A stretch of 64,000 bases of DNA from UBA1189 sp045660385 (lineage in GTDB: Bacteria > Bacteroidota > Bacteroidia > Bacteroidales > Bacteroidaceae), in NCBI GenBank assembly GCA_045660385.1, contig JAZRDT010000157.1:1-64000 (forward strand), in the 5' to 3' direction. Both the position numbers and the translations under genes were made by a program. Shown here in pieces: positions 8,798 to 17,038 of this stretch (the first letter of the stretch is position 1; each line of letters begins with the position of its first letter). Under the pieces are notes generated by a model, which did not search any database, was not told the DNA's origin, and saw only the letters and a program-made list of their open reading frames with translations.

Positions 8798-9373
8798 ATG
8801 CAAACAACTCCCCCAATACCTCCCATACAACAACCCGACGATACGGAACGATGGTATGCTATGCGCGTTACCTATCGTCGCGAATTAGCAGTTCGCGACG
8901 ATCTCAATGAAAAGGGACTCGAAACATTCATTCCGATGCGTCATGCGATCAAGATAAAAAAAGGTGTACCCAAACGCCTGCTCATACCAGCCATCAATAG
9001 TCTTTTATTTGTACATGCGCCACAATCCACCATCCAACAAATAAAGACTAGCATTCCACATCTACAATATATCACCGATAAAAATCATCATAAGATTACC
9101 GTCCCCGAAGCACAAATGCACCACTTCATTGCTGCATGTAGTAGTTATGACGAATCGCTTAACTTTTTCGATCCCTCAGAGGTGAATTTGACCAAAGGCA
9201 CCCCTGTACGCATCATCGGCGGTGATTTTGAAGGTATGGAGGGAGTATTTATCAAAATTAAAGGTAAACGCGACCGCCGAGTTGTAGTCGCCATACAAGG
9301 CGTTATTGCAGTAGCTATAGCTACTATACACCCCGATCTCATACAAATTATAAACCCCTCAGAAGGAAGATAG
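8798..9373 (+). CDS. UpxY-like NusG paralogue, transcription antitermination factor
   Basis: 191-residue protein of the NusG superfamily. Residues about 17-110 fit the NGN domain (RWYAMRVTYRRELAVRDDL, then ETFIPM), and residues about 130-185 a KOW-type domain (KGTPVRIIGGDFEGMEGVF). The short N-terminal tail and divergent sequence match the UpxY class, which in Bacteroides binds RNA polymerase early in capsular operons to prevent premature termination. Classic UpxY genes are the first gene of the operon they control. This one is monocistronic, closed by a terminator, and about 34 kb from the exopolysaccharide operon in this window. Which operon it serves cannot be read from the sequence; general NusG function is less likely given the divergence. 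Confidence 0.8.
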   Translation: MQTTPPIPPIQQPDDTERWYAMRVTYRRELAVRDDLNEKGLETFIPMRHAIKIKKGVPKRLLIPAINSLLFVHAPQSTIQQIKTSIPHLQYITDKNHHKITVPEAQMHHFIAACSSYDESLNFFDPSEVNLTKGTPVRIIGGDFEGMEGVFIKIKGKRDRRVVVAIQGVIAVAIATIHPDLIQIINPSEGR

Positions 9374-9402
9374 CCAGTTAAGAATCTATCTGATTGTTAT
9401 AA

Positions 9403-9442
9403 AAAGAATATGCCGAGCAATTAATTGCCCGGCATATTCTTT
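9403..9442. terminator. Bidirectional hairpin terminator
   Basis: An 18-bp stem with one mismatch (9403-9420 with 9425-9442, arm core AGAATATGCCG) and a TTAA loop lies between the converging UpxY-like gene and rfbD. The arms start with AAA and end with TTT, giving a U tract in both directions. Confidence 0.85.
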
Positions 9443-9468
9443 TATTTACTAGAGACTCCTATTTTTCC

Positions 9469-10323
9469 TTATAGTTGCTCAATACATTCACGCAAGGAGT
9501 CCACCCAATAAGGCACCTCTACATCATAGGTTTGCTTGATCTTTGTCTTATCGAGTACTGAATAATGAGGACGTGCTGCAGGCGTAGGATACTCATCTGT
9601 ATGAAGTGGCTTCAGCGCACATGTTGTGATACCTCCAATCGCAAAAATCATCTTTGTAAAGTCGTACCAAGAGCACACACCTTCGTTGCTATAATGATAT
9701 ATTCCTGGCACTACACCCTTAATTATGATACGTTGTATTGCACGGGCAAGATCACGGGCATAAGTAGGTGTACCCACTTGATCAAACACCACTCCTAACT
9801 CTGCACGTTCGACGCCAAGACGAAGCATTGTCTTTACAAAATTATTTCCAAAGGTACTATATAGCCATGCCGTACGGATAATGATTGAATTTGAGCATAG
9901 CGAAATAATGGCCTCCTCACCTGCCAACTTCGTTGCGCCATAGACTGAATTTGGGCACGTCGCATCATCCTCACAATAAGGTTTATAGTGCTGACCATTG
10001 AACACATAGTCGGTAGAGACATGTATCAATGCCGCACCATACTTAGCTGCTACACGAGCCAGATTTGCTGGAGCCTGATGATTAAGTTTATCACAAAGTT
10101 CAGTATCTTCTTCAGCCTTATTAACATTCGTATATGCTGCACAATTGACTATACAGTCAATCGCATGTTCTACCACAAAGCGCTCAATGGCTTCTTGGTC
10201 GCAAATATCAAGTTCTGCTACATCTGTAAAATGAAAATTCACCGTAGATTGCTCCGCAGACACAACACGCATCTCATTTCCTAGCTGCCCATTGGCACCC
10301 GTAACAAGTATATTCTTCAACAT
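9469..10323 (-). CDS. rfbD: dTDP-4-dehydrorhamnose reductase
   Basis: 284-residue reductase of the short-chain dehydrogenase superfamily. It makes the last step of dTDP-L-rhamnose synthesis, reducing dTDP-4-dehydro-L-rhamnose with NAD(P)H in the cytoplasm. The N-terminal Rossmann motif is TGANGQLG, the active-site segment is YGATK, and the protein has the usual family length (about 285-300). A TAYTNVNKAEED-like segment typical of RfbD follows beta strand 4. The frame can be read up to 10353, but ATG 10323 places the Rossmann strand (KNILVTGANG) right at the N-terminus as in homologues. rfbA, rfbB and rfbC are not in this window. It lies 58 bases downstream of the DUF4924 gene and is probably co-transcribed with it. 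Confidence 0.9.
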   Translation of the reverse strand: MLKNILVTGANGQLGNEMRVVSAEQSTVNFHFTDVAELDICDQEAIERFVVEHAIDCIVNCAAYTNVNKAEEDTELCDKLNHQAPANLARVAAKYGAALIHVSTDYVFNGQHYKPYCEDDATCPNSVYGATKLAGEEAIISLCSNSIIIRTAWLYSTFGNNFVKTMLRLGVERAELGVVFDQVGTPTYARDLARAIQRIIIKGVVPGIYHYSNEGVCSWYDFTKMIFAIGGITTCALKPLHTDEYPTPAARPHYSVLDKTKIKQTYDVEVPYWVDSLRECIEQL

Positions 10324-10381
10324 ACGATTATTTGAATCCAGACATTCAACCATTTAGTTCCTATATTACCCGTTTATTCTA

Positions 10382-10927
10382 TCAATCCTCCAAATCCAAC
10401 TCTCCGATGCGCTCTTTGGCATAGTAGTCTGAAAGAAGGCCTACAAACTTGACAATATCGGCCACAGCTCCAGCAGTTTCCCGGCTCACCTCCTTACGCT
10501 GCAGACGAAGCATCCATACTCCATAGAGTGCATCGAAGCAGTTTTCGAGTTCCGATTTATCCTGTCCGCCCTTGGCACGCAGTTCCACGATAAAGGGAAG
10601 TGCCTTGTAGTATGTAGCCTGATAGAAGGGAAATTTCTGTGAGTGCATCAGTCGGCAATGCAGATCGGTAAGCGTAATGATTACATTCTTGTTTATCTGA
10701 AGATGCCCGCTCTGCAGCACGCCCTCTATACGCATCATCTCCACCAGGTTGGCGTACCATTCTACCATCTCGGCATGCTGCTCTGACGGGAGGTTATAGG
10801 GGGCCACCATGGATTGCTCCAGTTTGTCCACATCGCAGCCATTGGCACGAATCAGATCCTCTACCTGCCACATATAAAGCAAATATTCAGAGATGCTCTG
10901 CTCTTTCAGTTTTTTTGATATAATCAT
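10382..10927 (-). CDS. DUF4924 family protein
   Basis: 181-residue, mainly alpha-helical cytoplasmic protein, recognised as the Bacteroidetes family DUF4924 from its N-terminus (KEQSISEYLLYMWQVEDLIRA) and overall pattern. No catalytic motif, signal peptide or membrane segment is visible. From memory of Bacteroides genomes, this family commonly sits directly upstream of rfbD as it does here; whether that reflects function is unknown. A TAACTTTG box lies 40 bases upstream. Confidence 0.75.
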   Translation of the reverse strand: MIISKKLKEQSISEYLLYMWQVEDLIRANGCDVDKLEQSMVAPYNLPSEQHAEMVEWYANLVEMMRIEGVLQSGHLQINKNVIITLTDLHCRLMHSQKFPFYQATYYKALPFIVELRAKGGQDKSELENCFDALYGVWMLRLQRKEVSRETAGAVADIVKFVGLLSDYYAKERIGELDLED

Positions 10928-10967
10928 TTTCTAAGTATAGTATAATTTTACACTTACAAGTTTCGTG

Positions 10968-10975
10968 CAAAGTTA
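10968..10975 (-). promoter_or_regulatory. -7 box of the DUF4924-rfbD transcript
   Basis: TAACTTTG on the minus strand, followed by GCACG, about 40 bases before the DUF4924 start. No good -33 TTG is seen at the usual distance. The surrounding CAAAGTTAGTGCAA matches the left end of the repeat family seen at 42744-42904, so this may be a decayed copy. Confidence 0.5.
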
Positions 10976-11003
10976 GTGCAAAATTTCGATTAAGCGAAGG
11001 CTA

Positions 11004-11029
11004 TATCCGTTTACTTGCTCAAACGGATA
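11004..11029 (-). terminator. Hairpin after the metal efflux operon
   Basis: Perfect 9-bp stem TATCCGTTT (11004-11012) with AAACGGATA (11021-11029) and an 8-nt loop, starting seven bases after the TolC stop codon on the minus strand. No strong U tract follows. Confidence 0.6.
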
Positions 11030-11036
11030 CAAGAAA

Positions 11037-12242
11037 TTACAATCTCCAAGATTCCAGTTCGGCAAGTGCACGATAATAATCACGGTCAGCACTGAGGCTA
11101 CGATCCAGGTAGTCGTAATAGAGCTCCAATCCCTGCAGATACTCAAGCACGGAAATCATCCCCTCCTCCATTGCACGAGCTAGCAGAGCACTGTTGTTAG
11201 CCTCATCAAGTGCACGGCGGTAGAGCACAGCCGTTTGTTGCAATCCTTTTACCCGTTCGTAGCCCTCCATCATATAGCTACGCACTTGGAACTGGGCATC
11301 AGTCTCCCGTGCTTCTGCTGCACTGAGCGCGGCACGTGCCGAGCGCACCTGATTCTTGTTAGCCCAGAGAGGTAAGTTTACCCCAACAGCGAAACCCTGC
11401 GAGCGTTCGCCCGTGAGGTGACGCTCATGAATGTAGGAACCTGTAAGAGCAGGCAAATGCTTTGTCTTGGAAAGCGAAAGTTCGCTCCGACGCGCTTCAC
11501 GCTCTTCACGTGCCACAGCCAAAACCGGGCTATTGGCCATTGCTTCCTCGTACCATTGCTCGAAGTTGTCGGGAAGAAACTCCGAAGCATATTCTTCAGC
11601 ATCGAAAGACAGTTGACGCCCACCATTCAGACATGCAAGGCGGGTAGCCAATACAGACGTTTCCATATCCACACGGGCACTCTCAGCCTCCAACGCCGAC
11701 AGGCTCAACAACACGTTATTATAGGACAATACATCTGTATCGCCACTCTCAAGACGGCATTTCTCTGCCTTCACTACTTGGCGGGCATATTCCAGACGCC
11801 GGTCCAATTCTGCAGCCAGCGCATTGTAATAAACCAAGTCAATACATACCAACTTAGCTTCGAGGAGCACATCGATGCGCAGGCTACGATACTCCTCGTC
11901 GACAAGGCGGTCTTTCTGCCGAGCCACCGCTTTGCGCTTACCCAAGGCTGTAGACAAGTCCACTGATTGAGAGATGGAAAACTCCATCATATTACCAGTC
12001 TGCTCCGCTCCATCCCACATACGTTTCAGCGCCACCTCAGGATCAGCAAGGGTTATCCCTGTATGGTTCTCCAACTTACGAGCCTCGGCCTCACGACGCA
12101 AGGCGATAAGCGTGGCGTTGTTGGCTTCAATGCTATCAAGCACCTGACTGAGTTGACTATGGGTCACCACCTCTCCTTGAGCATTAGCAAGCAGAGTCCA
12201 TCCTATCATTATAAGAGTTGCAATTGATTTATAGTTTATCAT
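11037..12242 (-). CDS. TolC-family outer membrane factor of a metal efflux pump (CzcC/CusC-like)
   Basis: 401-residue outer-membrane channel component of the tripartite efflux system encoded by the two upstream genes. It has an N-terminal signal peptide (ATLIMIGWTLLANAQG) and two long helical repeats rich in Ala, Glu and Leu typical of OEP/TolC hairpins (for example around LEAESARVDMETSVLATRL and the C-terminal ARAMEEGMISVLEYLQG). Length is typical for CzcC-like members. Its ATG overlaps the stop of the RND gene by four bases (ATGA), showing translational coupling. It is the last gene of the adaptor-RND-channel operon. Substrate specificity is inferred from the pump. Confidence 0.85.
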   Translation of the reverse strand: MINYKSIATLIMIGWTLLANAQGEVVTHSQLSQVLDSIEANNATLIALRREAEARKLENHTGITLADPEVALKRMWDGAEQTGNMMEFSISQSVDLSTALGKRKAVARQKDRLVDEEYRSLRIDVLLEAKLVCIDLVYYNALAAELDRRLEYARQVVKAEKCRLESGDTDVLSYNNVLLSLSALEAESARVDMETSVLATRLACLNGGRQLSFDAEEYASEFLPDNFEQWYEEAMANSPVLAVAREEREARRSELSLSKTKHLPALTGSYIHERHLTGERSQGFAVGVNLPLWANKNQVRSARAALSAAEARETDAQFQVRSYMMEGYERVKGLQQTAVLYRRALDEANNSALLARAMEEGMISVLEYLQGLELYYDYLDRSLSADRDYYRALAELESWRL

Positions 12243-15200
12243 ATCTCTTCCTTCTTTGTATTCTTTGAAACTAGCACATACACGATGGGCACAATAAATC
12301 CATTAAGCAGGGTCGACGTGGCCAGTCCGCCGAGAATAACCTTAGCCATAGGACTCTGTATCTCATTACCGGGCAAATCGCCGCCAAGTGCCAATGGTAT
12401 AAGCGCCAAAGCGGTGGTAAGCGCCGTCATCAGAATAGGATTGAGTCGGTCAACCGAACCACGGATAACACTTTCGATAGCCGAATGTCCCTCAAGACGC
12501 AAATCATTGTATCGCTCGATAAGAAGCATGCCATTTCTTGTAGCAATACCAAACAGTGAGATGAAACCGATGAGGGCAGGAATACTCAGTTCGCCTCCCG
12601 TAAGCCACAACACCAGCACTCCACCTATCAGCGCTAAAGGCAGGTTGACCAGGATGACTGCCGATTGCACAAGGCTACGGAACTGGTTGTACAGCAACAT
12701 GAATATTACCATGACTGCAAATACGGATGCCAGCAGAATGATGCGCGATGCATTCTCTTCGTTCTCGAACTGTCCGCCATACTCCACGTGATAGTCCTCG
12801 GGCAATTCAATCTGCTCTTCAATGATGCGGCGCATGTCAGTGACCACACCGCGCAAATCACGCCCTGTCACATTGGCCGACACCACCACTTTGCGTTCCA
12901 CATTCTCACGATTGATTGTATTAGGGCCAACAGAAGAGATCACATCGGCAATCTGTCCCAAGGGTATCTTGCTTCCACCAGCATCTACAATCAGGCTACT
13001 TATGTCGTCGGCGGTAGCGCGACTCTTGTCACCCACCTTAAGGACAAGGTCAAATACACGACGGCCCTCATATACCTGCGATACGGCCTCACCAGCTAAA
13101 AGTACGCCGACCATATCTGCAAACTCGGGCATAGTCACACCATACTTGGCCATCACATCGCGTTTGGGAACAATCTTCAGTTGGGGGCGCTCCACCTGTT
13201 GCTCTACATTCAAGTCGGCAACACCTTCAACACCCGCCACAGCTGCTTTGATGCGGTTACCAATCTGGTACATCTCATTGAGGTCTGTTCCAAACACCTT
13301 CACAGCAATGCTTGCTCGTGTTCCCGAAAGCATCGCATCGATACGATGGCTAATGGGAGCACCCACCTCAACATTTACACCCGGCAAGGTTCCTAGTTTC
13401 TCACGTACCTCAGCAATGAGTTCATCCTTGGAGCGATCGGAAAGTTCAAACGGCGCCTCAATCTCTGACACATTCACACCCAAGGCATGTTCGTCAAGTT
13501 CAGCACGTCCCGTCTTACGGCCTACTGTCTGAATTTCAGGGATAGTCAGCAACAATTCCTCGGCACGGCGACCGATTTTATCAGACTCCTCCAGTGAAAT
13601 GCCTGGGAGTGTAGCAACATTGATGGTAAACGACCCTTCATTGAATGGGGGAAGAAACGAACGTCCCAAACTAAAGAAGGCCACTAAGGCAAGCACGAGC
13701 AAAACGCCCGTAACTCCCAACACCGGCCAACGATGGCGCAAGGTCCATGACAACATACGGGCATAGCCACTTGCAAGGAAGCGAGTTACAGGAGAACCCG
13801 CTTTATGATTTTCCTTCACCTCTTTTGACTCTGCACCACCCAACAAATAGCTACAGAGCACGGGGGTCAACGTGAGTGCCACCAAGGTGGAAGCGCACAA
13901 GGCTACAATGAAAGCTATTCCAAGCGGTGCCAACAAGCGCCCCTCCATGCCCGTCAGGAAGAAGAGGGGAACGAAACTTGCAATAATAATCAACGTTGAG
14001 TTAAGTATTGGCATGCGTACCTCCTTAGAGGCATCATATATGACTGTCAGCACCGGACGGCGATGCTCCATGGGCAAGGCACGATTCTCACGTAACCGTT
14101 TATACACATTCTCGACATCGACAATGGCATCATCCACGAGCGAACCTACGGCAATGGCTAAACCTCCGAGACTCATTGTATTGATGGTCAGTCCAAAGGC
14201 ATTCAGCGCAAGGATGGAAGCCACAAAGGCCAGAGGTATCGTCACAAGCGAGATTACCGTCGTGCGAACATTCATCAAGAATACAAATAACACCAAAACC
14301 ACGAAGAATGCACCTTCAATCAGAGCGCTCTTCACGTTATTGATTGAATTGTTGATGAATCGCTCCTGTCGGTACACATCGGTGGTCAACTGAACATCAG
14401 CAGGCAATTCGCGCTTCAAGTCCTCCAATGTAGCATCCAGTTTGTCGGTCAGTTTGAGCGTACTTGTATACGGCTGCTTTGTCACGGTCATGATAACAGC
14501 AGGTTCCGTACGCAACGAAGCCACGCCAAACTTGGGACGTTGGTCTCCCTCCTTCACTTCTGCGATGTGATGCAGTAACAAAGGCGATTCCCCTACCCTT
14601 TTCACGACCGTACGGCCAATTTCATCCACATTGTTTGTCGACAACATACCACGTATGATATACTCATTACCATACTCATACAACGTGCCGCCGGTAGCAT
14701 TTTGGTTCATTCCGGTGACAACCTCCATCACCTCTCCCAACGACACATCATAATGCATCATCTTTTCAGGGTTGAGCAGTATCTGGTACTCCTTCACTTC
14801 GCCTCCAAGCACAGCTACCTGTGCCACGCCACCTGTAGCAAGCAGACGCGGACGGATAGTCCAGTCGGCTAATGTACGGAGTTCCCGCAAGGAGGTAGTG
14901 TCAGCAGTAAGTCCTACAAAGAGCATCTCACCCAGGATGGAAGACTGAGGGCCCAAAGTGGGTGTCCCCACATGTTGCGGCAAGGCATCCATCACGGTTG
15001 CAATCTTTTCCGATACAATCTGACGGGCACGATAGATATCAGTTCCCCAATCAAATTCTACCCATACGATAGAGAATCCTGTCGTACTTGACGAACGCAC
15101 TCGTCGCACATCGGTAGCACCATTCACGGCCGTCTCGATAGGGAAAGTAACCAATCGTTCCACCTCCTCAGGTGCCATACCCTTGGCTTCGGTCATCACC

Positions 15201-15343
15201 GTCACCGTGGGGGCATTCAGGTCAGGGAACACGTCCACATCCATTCGGGTAGCAGTATATACACCAGCCACCATCAACAACACAGACGCCACCAATATCA
15301 GCAGACGATTATTGAGAGAAAAACGTATGATTCTATTCAACAT
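12239..15343 (-). CDS. Heavy-metal RND efflux permease (CzcA/CusA family)
   Basis: 1034-residue inner-membrane proton-driven RND pump of the heavy-metal efflux class. The N-terminus (first helix at about 10-30, then DVDVFPDLNAPTVTV) and the membrane motif SLVDDAIVDVENV in the fourth helix fit this class. The acidic residues in that helix are the usual proton-relay positions, and the class-specific full DFG motif of CzcA is not seen. Two large periplasmic domains and a second bundle (LPLALIGGVLVLWL, IRGSVDRLNPILMTALTTALALIPLALGG) complete the fold. It lies 20 bases after the adaptor gene and overlaps the TolC gene. The likely substrates are divalent or monovalent metal ions such as Zn, Co, Cd, Cu or Ag; the exact ion cannot be told from the sequence. 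Confidence 0.9.
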   Translation of the reverse strand: MLNRIIRFSLNNRLLILVASVLLMVAGVYTATRMDVDVFPDLNAPTVTVMTEAKGMAPEEVERLVTFPIETAVNGATDVRRVRSSSTTGFSIVWVEFDWGTDIYRARQIVSEKIATVMDALPQHVGTPTLGPQSSILGEMLFVGLTADTTSLRELRTLADWTIRPRLLATGGVAQVAVLGGEVKEYQILLNPEKMMHYDVSLGEVMEVVTGMNQNATGGTLYEYGNEYIIRGMLSTNNVDEIGRTVVKRVGESPLLLHHIAEVKEGDQRPKFGVASLRTEPAVIMTVTKQPYTSTLKLTDKLDATLEDLKRELPADVQLTTDVYRQERFINNSINNVKSALIEGAFFVVLVLFVFLMNVRTTVISLVTIPLAFVASILALNAFGLTINTMSLGGLAIAVGSLVDDAIVDVENVYKRLRENRALPMEHRRPVLTVIYDASKEVRMPILNSTLIIIASFVPLFFLTGMEGRLLAPLGIAFIVALCASTLVALTLTPVLCSYLLGGAESKEVKENHKAGSPVTRFLASGYARMLSWTLRHRWPVLGVTGVLLVLALVAFFSLGRSFLPPFNEGSFTINVATLPGISLEESDKIGRRAEELLLTIPEIQTVGRKTGRAELDEHALGVNVSEIEAPFELSDRSKDELIAEVREKLGTLPGVNVEVGAPISHRIDAMLSGTRASIAVKVFGTDLNEMYQIGNRIKAAVAGVEGVADLNVEQQVERPQLKIVPKRDVMAKYGVTMPEFADMVGVLLAGEAVSQVYEGRRVFDLVLKVGDKSRATADDISSLIVDAGGSKIPLGQIADVISSVGPNTINRENVERKVVVSANVTGRDLRGVVTDMRRIIEEQIELPEDYHVEYGGQFENEENASRIILLASVFAVMVIFMLLYNQFRSLVQSAVILVNLPLALIGGVLVLWLTGGELSIPALIGFISLFGIATRNGMLLIERYNDLRLEGHSAIESVIRGSVDRLNPILMTALTTALALIPLALGGDLPGNEIQSPMAKVILGGLATSTLLNGFIVPIVYVLVSKNTKKEEI

Positions 15344-15363
15344 AACAATATCCCTTCCTTTTC

Positions 15364-16692
15364 TTAATGACTATGTCCGTGAGGTATGGCAGTCGCCACT
15401 GATGCAAGTTTTACCTGATAAGCACCCTGAGTAACCACACGCTCACCACCATGCAAACCATGAAGAATTTCTACACGCTCTCCATCACGTCGTCCGATTT
15501 GCACTCCACGTTTCATGAATTCCTCGGCGCAAACCTGCACATATACATAATATAGACCCTGTTCCTCAGTGAGTGCGCTGATGGGGACAGATAGCACATC
15601 GTGCTCAAGCGTAGTAAGCAAATATACATCCGCAAATGAACCGGGGACAATATCACCTACATTGTCAAACTCAAACGTCACGGGAATATAATGGGAAGCC
15701 TCATCAGCTGCCGTTTTTCCATAAGCGACAAGACGTCCGTTCAAATCTGACATCTTATACAACTTATCAGTATAAGAAGGCCTGAAATTTGCACTACTTA
15801 CCTTAGTGAGCAATGCATAATCACGTTCCGACACCTCGGCACGCAACTGCAAACGATGAGTTTGAGTGACTACAGCCACAGGCTGGCCCACCTCAACAAA
15901 TCCCCCATTAGGTACGAGCATCTGTTTCAGATAACCATCCATAGGAGACAACAGTGCTGCTCCCTTGTCTGTCATACCTTGTGCCTGTCCTTCGTAAGTA
16001 GTCTTAGCGGTCTCGTAGCGTAAACGTATTTGTTCGAACTCCTTAGCAGAAACAATCTTGTCATCCACCAGACGCAAAGCTCGCTCATATTCAGCCAAAG
16101 CCGTCTCATACGCAAGTTTAGCTTTCAGCAAGGGATCTCCATCCTGCAATTTCTTGGCCGAAATGCCAGCCAATGCCTTTCCTTCTTTCACCGCCATACC
16201 TTCTGTAATCGAAGGGTTGGTATAATAGAGCACTCCAGCAGCTGTGGCCACTACCAAAGATTCATTGCCTTTGGGCGCTTGAATATGACCTGCGGTCTTA
16301 ATGACTCCAGCAAAAGTCCCTTTTTCAATCAGTTCCACTTTTAAGCCTGCAGCTTCAGCCTGTTGCTGGGTGAAAGCAATACCCTCTCCATGCACATGAC
16401 TATGTCCATCACCTTCATGATTGTGAGCATCGTGGGAATGGCCCTCATGAGCATGTTCTGTATGAGAATGGTTATGCTCTTCATGGGCATGGCTATGACC
16501 TTCGTGAGAATGTTCGTGCCCTTCATGTTCGTGATCATGGCTATGCTCATGGTTATGTCCTCCATGTTCATCTGAATGCAAATGAGTTTCACTCTGATGT
16601 CCGTGTTCGTGGCTATGCTCATGTTTACCACCGCAAGCGGCAAAAGCGATTGCAGCAAAAAGACAAATCAAAGATTTAGAGATGTTGTTCAT
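15364..16692 (-). CDS. His-rich periplasmic adaptor of a metal efflux RND pump (CzcB/CusB-like)
   Basis: 442-residue membrane-fusion protein that bridges the RND pump and the TolC channel. The N-terminus is a lipoprotein signal (FAACGG). Residues about 22-105 form an extreme low-complexity segment with 32 histidines in (E/S/D/N/G)H repeats, and the C-terminus ends in HGHSH; both look like metal-binding extensions. From about residue 106 the usual adaptor order follows: beta strands, a short alpha hairpin (KLQDGDPLLKAKLAYETALAEYERAL), lipoyl-like and beta-barrel parts, and a membrane-proximal domain. It is the first gene of the operon, behind a TATCTTTG box with a dyad in the -33 region. Known CusB-type adaptors bind and pass metal to the pump; the His segment probably adds capture capacity. 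Confidence 0.9.
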   Translation of the reverse strand: MNNISKSLICLFAAIAFAACGGKHEHSHEHGHQSETHLHSDEHGGHNHEHSHDHEHEGHEHSHEGHSHAHEEHNHSHTEHAHEGHSHDAHNHEGDGHSHVHGEGIAFTQQQAEAAGLKVELIEKGTFAGVIKTAGHIQAPKGNESLVVATAAGVLYYTNPSITEGMAVKEGKALAGISAKKLQDGDPLLKAKLAYETALAEYERALRLVDDKIVSAKEFEQIRLRYETAKTTYEGQAQGMTDKGAALLSPMDGYLKQMLVPNGGFVEVGQPVAVVTQTHRLQLRAEVSERDYALLTKVSSANFRPSYTDKLYKMSDLNGRLVAYGKTAADEASHYIPVTFEFDNVGDIVPGSFADVYLLTTLEHDVLSVPISALTEEQGLYYVYVQVCAEEFMKRGVQIGRRDGERVEILHGLHGGERVVTQGAYQVKLASVATAIPHGHSH

Positions 16693-16729
16693 ATGTTATA
16701 CCTTATTATATACACTGAGTTAAACGATG

Positions 16730-16765
16730 CAAAGATACAAAAAACATCGGTGCAATTCTATTGCA
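16730..16765 (-). promoter_or_regulatory. Promoter and candidate operator of the metal efflux operon
   Basis: TATCTTTG on the minus strand (plus 16730-16737), 37 bases before the adaptor start. A perfect dyad TGCAAT-TCT-ATTGCA (16751-16765) occupies the -33 region and no clear TTG is present there. This suggests a regulator-dependent or repressed promoter, plausibly metal-responsive. The rest of 16693-17038 is A/T-rich and holds only the divergent acyl-CoA synthetase promoter and its roughly 105-nt leader. Confidence 0.6.
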
Positions 16766-16895
16766 TTTTACAAACAAAACCCACATTATGAGATATAATC
16801 ACATCGAGATAGCATTTTTCACAAAAAAACCCATTAAAATTGCACACTTTATATATTTATGAGAAAAATCAATCATTTTTATCGCAGAAAAAGAT

Positions 16896-16925
16896 TTGTC
16901 CATTCGAACGGAATATGTATCTTTG
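16896..16925 (+). promoter_or_regulatory. Promoter of the acyl-CoA synthetase gene
   Basis: TTG 16896-16898, a 19-nt spacer and TATCTTTG 16918-16925, followed by GCAG. It is a near-perfect match to the Bacteroidales consensus and leaves an untranslated leader of about 105 bases. Confidence 0.75.
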
Positions 16926-17038
16926 CAGTGAAAGCATGATATACTACACTTGCTGCGGATAATACTGAAGAAATTCCACATTTCCCGCTTGCTTGCCTGT
17001 AGTTTTGCAATACATACACCAAAAACCATCTATAAATT

